Part shown: piece after piece, positions 49,889 to 59,054 of the stretch
How the letters are laid out: the number at the start of each line of letters is the position of its first letter
Position numbering within the stretch: position 1 is the first letter of the stretch
NCBI GenBank assembly: GCA_016188045.1
Contig: JACPIM010000007.1
Span: 1-64,000, forward strand
Direction: 5' to 3'
DNA: 64,000 bases
Source of the DNA: Candidatus Woesearchaeota archaeon
Lineage (GTDB): Archaea; Nanobdellota; Nanobdellia; SCGC-AAA011-G17; JACPIM01
The notes under the pieces: generated by a model
What the model saw: the letters and a program-made list of their open reading frames with translations, nothing else
Told to the model about the DNA's origin: nothing
Databases searched by the model: none
Translations under genes and position numbers: made by a program

Positions 49889-50242
49889 TTAAAATCTCCT
49901 CATGAAGTTATTAAAAAATAAAGACAATTTACCTGGTTCTTCTAATGATAATTTAATTAATTTATCAATTTCTTTATTTAATTCCTCATGAAACTCAATT
50001 ATTTCTCTTGGTATTGAAACTGTATATGAATTGCCGACCATTCTTAGCTTAACTTGAAATTCTTTGTGTTTGAGCTTATTAAAATCTGTATATTCTGTTA
50101 AATCTACCGGGTGGTAGATTATTTTGTTACATGTAGGGCATTTTTTAGCTCTTAATCTAAAACCCTCTTTGAAAACAGTTAAATCATTAGTTTTTTCCTG
50201 ACATTGATTACATAAGATTGTATTATTGAATATATCTTCCAT
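49889..50242 (-). CDS. Zinc-ribbon + AbrB/SpoVT-like DNA-binding protein
   Basis: CNQCQEK...CPTCNKI; VKLRMVGNSYTVSIPREIIEF. Confidence 0.7.
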   Translation of the reverse strand: MEDIFNNTILCNQCQEKTNDLTVFKEGFRLRAKKCPTCNKIIYHPVDLTEYTDFNKLKHKEFQVKLRMVGNSYTVSIPREIIEFHEELNKEIDKLIKLSLEEPGKLSLFFNNFMRRF

Positions 50243-50263
50243 GTGTATACTTCTGGTGTATAC
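50243..50263 (-). promoter_or_regulatory. Duplicated GTATAC operator at the 49889-50242 start
   Basis: GTGTATAC-ttctg-GTGTATAC immediately upstream of ATG, downstream of a TATA-like TTTATATATA. Confidence 0.5.
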
Positions 50264-50431
50264 AACCTATATATAAATATTTCGATTAATGTGGCTTTGC
50301 ACTAAAATTACCTGTCTTTATGTGCAAAATACATTTCTGCGCATTTTTTAGGTCAATCTACAGTCCGAGTCAAAACTCTCTTGAACAAGAATTAGATAAT
50401 TTAGCGAGTTAATTAAAAAACAAAAAAGAAG

Positions 50432-50773
50432 TTATTTCATATTTTTAATAGCAACTACTCCAATTAACACCACTAAAACCCATTTTAAGTAATCAAACAA
50501 CATCATTATTAAATCAAAACCCGGTTGAATAACTGCTAAATAAGAAGCAAACGGATTTTCTGTTGCTATTGCAAATTCAACTATTTTTAATCCTACTAGT
50601 GCTAAAACAAAAATATCTATTAATGATGTAAAAGATTCTACTGATTTTCTATCCTTTATGAAACTTAATAAAAAATCATTTAGTAATGGAACTACTCTTG
50701 TTATCGCGACATGCCCTCCTATTATAACAAAAACTATTTTTAAAATATTGATTGCAATAATTTCTGCAGTCAT
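50432..50773 (-). CDS. Small membrane protein, unknown
   Basis: Three hydrophobic segments; GAGGTGAT RBS upstream of ATG. Confidence 0.65.
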   Translation of the reverse strand: MTAEIIAINILKIVFVIIGGHVAITRVVPLLNDFLLSFIKDRKSVESFTSLIDIFVLALVGLKIVEFAIATENPFASYLAVIQPGFDLIMMLFDYLKWVLVVLIGVVAIKNMK

Positions 50774-50788
50774 AATATCACCTCATTT

Positions 50789-50809
50789 ATAAGAAACTGC
50801 GTTTCTTAT
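50789..50809. repeat. 9-bp-stem inverted repeat in 5' leader
   Basis: ATAAGAAAC-tgc-GTTTCTTAT. Confidence 0.7.
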
Positions 50810-50887
50810 CATCTTTCTTTATATTCACCGGTATATAAATTTTTGGCTAAGAAAGATTTAAAAACTTGCAAAAAAACATAGAATGCA

Positions 50888-51997
50888 ATGCTAAAATTAC
50901 CTGGCAGAGGGAAAAAGAGGGAGGGTTTTAGTTTTTTTACTCCTTATAAAAATCTTATAGATGTAGTTGGGACTAGAAAACTAAAAATAAAAGAAACTGC
51001 TTCTGGTAGTTACAATAAATTACCTGATTCTATGTTTAGTGAAGAAAAAAAGAAAAGTGGCTTAATAAAAATTACAAACTTAGAAAAAGTATTTGGAAAA
51101 CACCTTATATTACATAACATTCATTTGGAGATTCCGCCTGGAAAAATATTTGGAATTATAGGTGAAAGTGGTTCTGGCAAGACCACCCTATTAAGATTAA
51201 TAATCGGGTATTATAAACTAACAAAGGGAGAAATCACTTTTGATGGGAAAGATATTGTGAAAGATGTTAAATTTGTTAGAAAAAATTTCGGTTTTGCAAC
51301 GCAAGATAATTCTTTTTATAAGGATTTGACTGTTGAAGAAAATATAAGGTTTTTTGGCGAGTTATATGGGTTAGAAAAAAATTATCTAAATGAAACAATA
51401 GATAGAATACTCAAGTTAGTTGAACTTATTGATGTGAGGAAAAGGCTTGCAAGGCATTTAAGCGGTGGGATGAAAAGGAGACTTGATTTGGCTTGCGCTT
51501 TGATACATGATCCTAGCGTATTAATACTTGATGAACCAACAGAAGATTTAGATCCTAGACTAAGAGAGCAGTTATTGAACTTGATAAAGAACATTAATAA
51601 TCACGGCACTACAGTTATATTTACTTCACATCTTTTAGAAGAAATTGAGTATTTATGTGATAAGGTTGCTGTGTTGTCTCAAGGTACTATAGCAAAAGTA
51701 GGCAGTCCTAACGAATTAAGAGAAGCATACAAAAAAGGTGAAGAGATACATATTGTTTTAGAGAATTCTAAGAATTATAATATATATGCTAAGAAATTGA
51801 AAGGATTGCAGTTGAATATTGATGGAAATAAAATGATAGTATATGTGCCTGAAAAACAGAATTCGGTAGTTATTCTTAAAAAAATCTTGTCCTGGGTAAG
51901 CAAAGACGGACAAAAAGTAGTGCTTGCTGACATAAGAAAACCAAATTTAACAGAAGTTTTTTCAAATTTAATAAAAGATGGTAAAAAGAGAAGATAA
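50888..51997 (+). CDS. ABC transporter ATP-binding protein
   Basis: GESGSGKTTLLRL; HLSGGMKRRLDLACALIHDPSVLILDEPT. Confidence 0.95.
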   Translation: MLKLPGRGKKREGFSFFTPYKNLIDVVGTRKLKIKETASGSYNKLPDSMFSEEKKKSGLIKITNLEKVFGKHLILHNIHLEIPPGKIFGIIGESGSGKTTLLRLIIGYYKLTKGEITFDGKDIVKDVKFVRKNFGFATQDNSFYKDLTVEENIRFFGELYGLEKNYLNETIDRILKLVELIDVRKRLARHLSGGMKRRLDLACALIHDPSVLILDEPTEDLDPRLREQLLNLIKNINNHGTTVIFTSHLLEEIEYLCDKVAVLSQGTIAKVGSPNELREAYKKGEEIHIVLENSKNYNIYAKKLKGLQLNIDGNKMIVYVPEKQNSVVILKKILSWVSKDGQKVVLADIRKPNLTEVFSNLIKDGKKRR

Positions 51998-53558
51998 AAA
52001 AAATAACAAGTATAGAAAAAGTTATGTTTTTAGTAATTTACTTGCTATAATAATTAAAAATATAAAATTAATTGCGAGAAGCAAAAGCTCATCAATAATA
52101 GTTTTATTGGGTCCGTTACTAATAATAGTACTAATTGGGACTGCTTATAATACTTCTAACATTTATGACATAAGAATCGGAGCTTATTCTAGTGAGTATA
52201 GTGATTTATCTAATTCTATATTAGAAATAATAGGAAAACAGTTTACTGTAATAAAAATGAATTCCAAAGAGGAATGTATTTCTAGTTTAAAATCATCATT
52301 GATTCATGTCTGTGCAATAATGCCCAGTAAACTTGAAGTGGGATCTAAAGAGCCAATTGATTTTAATGTTGATCAATCAAGAGTAAACTTGGTTTGGATA
52401 GTAATTGATGCCATAAGCACAGAGGTTTCTTCAAAGAAAAGTGAATTAAGTTTGCAAATGACTACCTCTATTTTAAATGTGTTAGGCGATGCAAGAAGCA
52501 AGATTGAAGATAAAAAAAATGCCTTAGCTAGTGTTGGTGAAAGCAACAAAGAAGCATTAACAAGGTTGGAATCTGTTTCTTCTGGTTTAGAAGAATTGAG
52601 CTTGGATGTTGAGAAAAAGATTGATGTAAGCAAGATAAGCCAGAAACTGGATGAAGTGATAGCGGCAAATAACTTAAGTAGCGATGCTTTCGAACCTGTT
52701 AAAAAAACAATAAAAAATGTTTTAAATAATACTAAAAGTTTTGAAAAGGAATTAATCGAAAAAACAACAAATTCTGTTACTGGACTTGAAGATGTTAAAG
52801 ATGACGTTTCCGATTCTGTTACTGGACTTGAAGATGTAAAGGCAAGTCTGGAGGCTCTAAAAAAGAGTATAGATTCTGTTATGGGGACTAGTGCTGAAAC
52901 TATTGTGAGTCCAATACAAACAAATGTTATCCCTGTTGTGACTGAGAAAACACATTTAAGCTTCTTGTTCCCAACTTTGTTGGTTTTGATAATAATGTTA
53001 ATAGGGCTTTTATTAAGCAGCGGATTTGTTGTTAGGGAGAAAACCAGCTCTGCTTATTTCAGAAATTTTATAACACCTACGAAAGATAGCATATTCCTGT
53101 TTGGACATTTTTTAACTAATTTTTTTATTTTAATTTTACAGCTTGCCATAATCTTAATAATCGCCTCAATATTCTTTAAAGATGATTTAGTAAATGTGTT
53201 GTATCCTGCTTCTGTTTCATTAATAATCATCTGTGGGGTATTTATACTGGTGGGTATGTTGCTTGGTTACCTGTTTAAAAGCGAAGAAACTTCAATGTTG
53301 GCTACTGTTTGTGTAGCTAGTTTATTTTTATTTTTCTCTAGTACTATTTTACCATTAGAAACCTTGCCTAGTTACTTGAAAAACATTGCAGATTATAATC
53401 CTTTTGTCTTATCTGAAGGAATATTAAAAAAGGTGATGTTATTTAAGTATGGTTTAAGTGAAGTAAATCAATTTTTGATAATATTAATTTCTTATATTGC
53501 ACTATTGTTTATTTTAGTATATTTAGCTCAAAAAATAAGCAAAAGGCAAACGCAGTAA
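51978..53558 (+). CDS. ABC-2 type permease
   Basis: N-terminal TM, large extracytoplasmic coiled-coil region, 5 C-terminal TM; overlaps ATPase gene. Confidence 0.88.
   Translation: MVKREDKKNNKYRKSYVFSNLLAIIIKNIKLIARSKSSSIIVLLGPLLIIVLIGTAYNTSNIYDIRIGAYSSEYSDLSNSILEIIGKQFTVIKMNSKEECISSLKSSLIHVCAIMPSKLEVGSKEPIDFNVDQSRVNLVWIVIDAISTEVSSKKSELSLQMTTSILNVLGDARSKIEDKKNALASVGESNKEALTRLESVSSGLEELSLDVEKKIDVSKISQKLDEVIAANNLSSDAFEPVKKTIKNVLNNTKSFEKELIEKTTNSVTGLEDVKDDVSDSVTGLEDVKASLEALKKSIDSVMGTSAETIVSPIQTNVIPVVTEKTHLSFLFPTLLVLIIMLIGLLLSSGFVVREKTSSAYFRNFITPTKDSIFLFGHFLTNFFILILQLAIILIIASIFFKDDLVNVLYPASVSLIIICGVFILVGMLLGYLFKSEETSMLATVCVASLFLFFSSTILPLETLPSYLKNIADYNPFVLSEGILKKVMLFKYGLSEVNQFLIILISYIALLFILVYLAQKISKRQTQ
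52771..52839 (+). repeat. 27-bp repeat, 42-bp period, in permease coding sequence
   Basis: attctgttactggacttgaagatgt(t/a)a at 52771 and 52813; protein SVTGLEDVK x2. Confidence 0.75.
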
Positions 53559-53612
53559 TCTTTATTTTTAAGTATAACAAACTATTTAACGTTAAAACTA
53601 AACCTATTATGT

Positions 53613-54242
53613 ATGATAAGTACTGGTAACAAAGAGCTGGATTCTTTTTTGGATGGATATGGGAATGATATTAATGTTATCTATGGTCCTGCCGCATCAG
53701 GGAAGACTACCCTAGCCATTATTGCGACGATAGGGCAATTAAAAAAAGACAAAAAAGTTGTTTTTTTAGATACTGAAAATGGATTCTCTATTGATAGGTT
53801 TATGCAGATTTGTGGAATAAGTTATTTGAATTATTTAGATAGATTATTGTTGATAAGGATTAATAATTTTGAAGAGCAATGCAAAAAAACTGATAGCTTG
53901 ATAAATCTTGTCGGAATTGATTTGGTGATAGTTGACTCTTTAGGAATATTCTATAGAAAAGAAGTTAAAGAAGATCACCTTGAAATAAATAGAAAAATGG
54001 ACAGACAATTAAGAGTTTTAACTGAAATAACCAGGAAGGGGGTTCCTGTAATAATAACAAACCAGGTATCTACTGATGCTGAAACTGGTGAAATAAAAAT
54101 GGTTGGTGGCGATATGGTGAAGACCTGGGCTAAAAAACTGATAGAGCTGAAAAAAGAACCTAGAAAAATAATCCTAAAAAAACCAGAAGAAAAAGAAATA
54201 AAATTTGAAATTGTTAATGAGGGAATTAAACTTTTTCTTTGA
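53613..54242 (+). CDS. radB: RadB/RecA-like ATPase
   Basis: GPAASGKTTLAI; FLDTENGFSIDRF; LVIVDSLGIFYR; ITNQVSTD. Confidence 0.85.
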   Translation: MISTGNKELDSFLDGYGNDINVIYGPAASGKTTLAIIATIGQLKKDKKVVFLDTENGFSIDRFMQICGISYLNYLDRLLLIRINNFEEQCKKTDSLINLVGIDLVIVDSLGIFYRKEVKEDHLEINRKMDRQLRVLTEITRKGVPVIITNQVSTDAETGEIKMVGGDMVKTWAKKLIELKKEPRKIILKKPEEKEIKFEIVNEGIKLFL

Positions 54243-56394
54243 CTTTATTGTTTACATATTCAACATATTTGCATTTTGGATAAGTAGAACACCCTATGAA
54301 TGAATTATAAATGCTTTTTCTTATTACCAGTTCTGAACCGCAATTAGGGCATTTTTTATTTTTGTCTGATTTTATCTCTGATTTTTTTGAGGGGCATTCT
54401 TTATTTATACAAGTTGATAATGGTCTTTTTCCCTTTTTTATAATTAATATTGTTGGATGTTGGCAATGCTCGCATATTTCTTTAGTTGATTTTATTAAAG
54501 CGCCTTTTGGAATTGAAAATGTTGTTCCGCATATTTTATACTTGTCACAACTTATGAATAATCCAAAACGCCCTTTTCTTATACTAAGTAATCCTTCCTC
54601 GCAATTAGGACATTTTCCTATTAAAGAAGTTTGAGCTTGAGTTTCCCGATTTGCCGCTAATAACTCCTTTCCTATTTTTAATTCATTTTCTTTGAAATGA
54701 TTTGACGATTTTGTGATAAATTCCTTTGCCTCCTCTAAAACTTCCTTTGGTGATTTTTGCTTATTTTGTATTTGTTCTAATTCTTCTTCAAAGTGTCTGG
54801 TTAATTCTTCATCTAAAATCTCAGGAACATATTTTTTTAATGTTTGAACTGTTTTTAATCCCAAGTCAGTAACTTCAATTGATTTTTCTTGTACGTAATT
54901 TCTTTCATATAATGTATCAAGTATTAATGATCTGGTCGCTTTTGTTCCCAGCCCTTTTGATTCTAATTCTTTAATTATTGAGGCCTGGGTAAATCTTTTT
55001 GGTGGTTGCGTTTCTTTTTCGTGCAATTTAATTTCTTTTACTTTTAATTCTTGTTTTTCTTTTAAATCTGGCAATGTTTGTTCTTCAAACTTTGCAAATC
55101 TACCATACAAGATATGCCAACCTGGTTCTACTGTTCTTGTTCCTGAAGTTACAAAAATTTCTTTATTAACATCTATGTCTACAGACATTGTTTCTCTTAT
55201 TGCATCTTGACCAAAGGTAGCTAAAAAACGATGGGTTATTAGGTCATATAATCTTTCTTCCTGCGGTCTTAATTTTCCAATTTCTCCTGTAACAAATATT
55301 GCTGGATGAGCCGGATCTGATTTTGGCCCTTCATGTGGAATTAATTTTTCTGGCAATAATTTTACTAATTTTGAAAATTTTTCTTGCTTGGATAATTTAT
55401 CTAAAATTTTTTTATAACCTAAAGAAATTGGAAGTTTTTGTGAAGAAGTTCTTGGATAAGAGATATAGCCCCTAATATATAAATTCTGGGCTAGTTGCAA
55501 TGTTTGCTTTGGAGTGAAACCAAGCTTTTTGTAAGATTCTAATTGCAAAGAAGTTAAATCGAATGGATATGGCGGTTTTTGTGTTTTTTTGGTTTTTTTA
55601 ATTGAAGAAACTATTGCTGATTTTCCTTTTGTTCTTTTTATTATGTCTTGCGCTTCTTTTTTATCCTTAAACTGCCCTTTTTTATGAAAGGCATTTAATT
55701 TGTCTGTGATTAATTCTATTTCCCAAAATGGTTCTGGCTTAAATTTCTTTATTTCCAATTCTTTTTTTGCTAAAATATCTAAAGTTGGTCCCTGGACCCT
55801 GCCTATTGACATAAGTTTGAATGATCCTGCTTTTTTTATTGATAATGTTAGCGCACGGCTAAGACTAATACCGTAGAAAAAATCTAAGAAATGACGAGTT
55901 TCACCAGACTCAAATAGAGGAAAATCTATATGCGGTTTTGGATTTTGAAAGGCATTAAGCAGATCTTCTTTGGTCATTGTTGAGAATTCCATACGTTTGG
56001 CATCTTTTTGTTTACAGGCAAATCTTAGGATGTTATAACCAATTAACTCTCCTTCCAGATCTTTATCTGTTCCTAGATAAAACTCATCACATTCTTTTGC
56101 TAGTTGCTCTATTAGTAATAAATAACTTTTAGTGAATTCTGCTTTTTTTGAGGCTTTATAGGATTCTACCCATCCAATATCAAACACAGGATAGGTCCAT
56201 CCTTTTTTGTTTACTTCTCTAAGGATATATAGATGACCAACAGCACAAACTACCAAGATCTCTTTGTTTTTGTGCTTAACTTGATAATATTTTATTTTAT
56301 CCTGGGATTTTATGCCTATTTTTTTATCTGCCAGGGCTTCAGCTATTTTTTTTGCTGCCGAAGGCTTCTCTGCTATAATCAAGGTTTTTTTCAT
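54226..56394 (-). CDS. topA: Type IA DNA topoisomerase with C-terminal zinc ribbons
   Basis: LIIAEKPSAAKKIAEAL; YISYPRTSSQKLP; multiple CPxC ribbons. Confidence 0.94.
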   Translation of the reverse strand: MKKTLIIAEKPSAAKKIAEALADKKIGIKSQDKIKYYQVKHKNKEILVVCAVGHLYILREVNKKGWTYPVFDIGWVESYKASKKAEFTKSYLLLIEQLAKECDEFYLGTDKDLEGELIGYNILRFACKQKDAKRMEFSTMTKEDLLNAFQNPKPHIDFPLFESGETRHFLDFFYGISLSRALTLSIKKAGSFKLMSIGRVQGPTLDILAKKELEIKKFKPEPFWEIELITDKLNAFHKKGQFKDKKEAQDIIKRTKGKSAIVSSIKKTKKTQKPPYPFDLTSLQLESYKKLGFTPKQTLQLAQNLYIRGYISYPRTSSQKLPISLGYKKILDKLSKQEKFSKLVKLLPEKLIPHEGPKSDPAHPAIFVTGEIGKLRPQEERLYDLITHRFLATFGQDAIRETMSVDIDVNKEIFVTSGTRTVEPGWHILYGRFAKFEEQTLPDLKEKQELKVKEIKLHEKETQPPKRFTQASIIKELESKGLGTKATRSLILDTLYERNYVQEKSIEVTDLGLKTVQTLKKYVPEILDEELTRHFEEELEQIQNKQKSPKEVLEEAKEFITKSSNHFKENELKIGKELLAANRETQAQTSLIGKCPNCEEGLLSIRKGRFGLFISCDKYKICGTTFSIPKGALIKSTKEICEHCQHPTILIIKKGKRPLSTCINKECPSKKSEIKSDKNKKCPNCGSELVIRKSIYNSFIGCSTYPKCKYVEYVNNKVKEKV

Positions 56395-56468
56395 TTTAGT
56401 TAAGTTCAAATTTTTAGAAGGATATAAAAAAGTTATGTTTTAAAAAATTAAGAAAAAAACTAATTTAA

Positions 56469-57368
56469 TTAACTCTTCTTATGCGATCTTACTACTTCTT
56501 CTAGGAATTTCAGAAAACCTAAAGTTTGGATCTGTCTGTTTGTTACATATGTTTGACCCAAAACTAATCTTCTGCTCCTCAAATCCCTCTTGACCTGCCA
56601 AGATTCTAGAGGATAAGAACTATATTTTGAATCGGAAAATGCTTGTTCAAACTTTTGAGTCATGGATTGATCTATGCCGGTCGTGTTATCATTTGTAAGG
56701 TATCTTAATGTATTGCTGGCCCCTCGTAATGTTGCATATAAATAAAGTTCAAGTTTTTCTTCAAGGTCTTTAATTTGAAGAGGAAACAATTTGATTTCCA
56801 TTAAACCTTTTTCATTTTGTTCCCAACCAAGAAAAGCGCTAGAGTTAGTTCTAACCATTTCTTGAAGACTCGTTATTCCGAGTGGATGGTCTATGAGCAT
56901 AGTTTGGTTTACTCCTGGTATTCTCTTAAACTCGTGCAATGATCTACCAAACAAAGGCGCTTCATATTGCCAGGAATTTTGTACTAATGTTAAAGGACTA
57001 GCCCTATATGTTTCTGGAGTATGCAGCAAGAAATGAATAAACACTTCATTGGGTAATTCTGTTTTTGGCTTCATCGGCCCATCGGCTATAGCATAAAGAA
57101 CGTCGGTTTCGCCGTTTTGATAATTTTTTATATTTTCTAGTATCTTTTGAAGAGTTTCATATTGAACTATAGTTAATTGTCCTTCAATTCCATTAGCTAT
57201 AACTACAATATCCATGTCATTGACTCTTTCTATACCTCTGCCTTGGTCTGGTCTTTTTCCTATTAAAGTTACTGATTGAATATAAGGCAATTCACCTAGT
57301 TTATGTAAAAGAGAATCTAGCACTTTGGTTGATTTTTCTCTTATCGGTTTCTCCTTTTGGTCCTTCAT
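56469..57368 (-). CDS. Nucleotidyltransferase-like protein, unknown
   Basis: VTLIGKRPDQGRGIERVNDMDIVVIANG resembles an NTase motif. Confidence 0.5.
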   Translation of the reverse strand: MKDQKEKPIREKSTKVLDSLLHKLGELPYIQSVTLIGKRPDQGRGIERVNDMDIVVIANGIEGQLTIVQYETLQKILENIKNYQNGETDVLYAIADGPMKPKTELPNEVFIHFLLHTPETYRASPLTLVQNSWQYEAPLFGRSLHEFKRIPGVNQTMLIDHPLGITSLQEMVRTNSSAFLGWEQNEKGLMEIKLFPLQIKDLEEKLELYLYATLRGASNTLRYLTNDNTTGIDQSMTQKFEQAFSDSKYSSYPLESWQVKRDLRSRRLVLGQTYVTNRQIQTLGFLKFLEEVVRSHKKS

Positions 57369-57388
57369 ATATTTGATATATTAAAATA

Positions 57389-57430
57389 TTTTATAAGCCT
57401 TTCTATTTTTACTACTAACTAGTTATAGTC
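57389..57430 (-). promoter_or_regulatory. Palindrome + BRE/TATA box
   Basis: Minus strand ACTATAACTAGTTAGTAGTAAAAATAGAAAGGCTTATAA. Confidence 0.45.
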
Positions 57431-57452
57431 ATATTATAATCTTAGAGGAGAA

Positions 57453-58061
57453 CTATATTTCTATAATCTTTCCTTCCGGCCCAAGGTTTATTATTTTGGT
57501 TTTTCCAAGCTTCTCTTCTATTCCAGATGCTTCATGAATATGGCCGCATAATAAAACGTCTGGCTTGAATTCTTTTATTGCTTTTGTAATTCCCTGGTTT
57601 CCTTCAAAACCTGAAAATTCTGCTTTTGAACCTGCTGGGTGCATGTGGGTGACCATCACTTTTTTTGTTAGTGGTTTTATTTTATCAAAACTTTTCTTTA
57701 AAACACTAAAAGTTTCATTTTCTGTTATTTTAGTCAAGCCAATGTCTGCTCCACCACAACCAAAAAAACCTATTTTTTCCTCGTTTTTATCTGTGTATAT
57801 TGCATAATAACCGTGTATATTCTTTACGCCATAAAACTCGGCAACAAAATCAGTGGTTGCGAATGAATCATGATTGCCTGGAACTAATAACACTTTTTGG
57901 TTATTCTTTTTAAATTCCCCTATAACTCCTTGTGGACTATCTTTTGCTAAGATGTCTCCACTAAGCACGATTAAATCTACCTTTTCTTTTTTAGCCTTTG
58001 CTGCTAGCTTTTTTGCAGCAGAAAGGTCTCCGTGTAAGTCTGATGCAGCTAATATTTTCAT
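57453..58061 (-). CDS. Calcineurin-like metallophosphoesterase
   Basis: ASDLHGDLSAAKKL; LSGDILAKD; PGNHDSFA; CGHIHEASG. Confidence 0.92.
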   Translation of the reverse strand: MKILAASDLHGDLSAAKKLAAKAKKEKVDLIVLSGDILAKDSPQGVIGEFKKNNQKVLLVPGNHDSFATTDFVAEFYGVKNIHGYYAIYTDKNEEKIGFFGCGGADIGLTKITENETFSVLKKSFDKIKPLTKKVMVTHMHPAGSKAEFSGFEGNQGITKAIKEFKPDVLLCGHIHEASGIEEKLGKTKIINLGPEGKIIEI

Positions 58062-58075
58062 TTTTTTATATTATA

Positions 58076-59005
58076 TCAGTTTGTAAATATAAATCTTCCT
58101 AACCAAGAATTTTTTAATTTTCCATATATCGGCCTAAGTCTTAAGTACACCCATGAGTCAGTATATTCATTAAAATCTACTCTTGGACCGAAACTTAGCT
58201 TAAATTTATTTATCCTGTCCTGCGGGCTATCCTGGATAGCATTTTCATCTATGCCACCAAGATCAAACAGTTCAAAATTGTTTTGTTTTCCCCACATAAT
58301 TGTTTCCCAAATAAGCAGGGCGTTTGCATTTAACTCATAGGATATTTCCGCATTTGCCAATGTATTGAGAAAAATAAACTTCTTGTGAACGTATAATTGG
58401 GCGTAGCATATCGGTGAACTGTTATATTCTATAAAAAACAGTTTGCTAAAATTTCTGCCAAGATTGAAAATTTCATTTAAGTATTCTTCTGAATAAAACT
58501 TTATTTTTTTTCTTTCTGCAGTTTCTTTATATAACCTATAGTAAGAAAGCCATTCTTCTTTTGACATGGCTTCTTTAAAGATTAAATTTTTTTCTTTAGC
58601 TCTTCTAATTCTGTTCCTTTGTTTTTTATCTAACAACATCCACAAATCGTCTTTTTTTAAATCTACAATAACTGTAGATAGTTTTATGCTTTTTAATTTA
58701 TCAATAAGGATTGCATCCTTATCAATCTGCAAATTACTGTATTGATGTATTAATGGATGAAACTTGTTTTCTTTACAATATTTTAAAAACAAATCTAAGA
58801 GTGAATCATCTAATATTGGAAAAAAAGATTTTGCCATTTTAAACGGGCCTTTTTTTAATACTTGAAAACATAAACCCTTATTTCCAACTAAAAAATACTT
58901 TGAAGTCTTATTCAACTTACAGTAATAGGAAGTTTGTCTTGGTTCATCTACATGATCATTCCACCAAGAAGGCGGTTCTGTAGTAATATTATATTCTTGG
59001 GCCAT
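58076..59005 (-). CDS. FemAB/GNAT-like aminoacyl/acyl transferase
   Basis: LDKKQRNRIRRAKEKNLIF; YELNANALLIWETIMWGKQNNFELFDLGGID. Confidence 0.72.
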   Translation of the reverse strand: MAQEYNITTEPPSWWNDHVDEPRQTSYYCKLNKTSKYFLVGNKGLCFQVLKKGPFKMAKSFFPILDDSLLDLFLKYCKENKFHPLIHQYSNLQIDKDAILIDKLKSIKLSTVIVDLKKDDLWMLLDKKQRNRIRRAKEKNLIFKEAMSKEEWLSYYRLYKETAERKKIKFYSEEYLNEIFNLGRNFSKLFFIEYNSSPICYAQLYVHKKFIFLNTLANAEISYELNANALLIWETIMWGKQNNFELFDLGGIDENAIQDSPQDRINKFKLSFGPRVDFNEYTDSWVYLRLRPIYGKLKNSWLGRFIFTN

Positions 59006-59054
59006 AAAGGCGGAGTAAGTTACAAATTGATTTATAAAATTTGTTATTAGGAAG

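Noticed and set aside
52771-52839. Tandem repeat in ABC permease as a phase-variable tract
   Set aside because: Only two 27-bp copies with a 42-bp in-frame period in a coiled-coil region; gain or loss would not shift the frame, so it is more likely a simple domain duplication.
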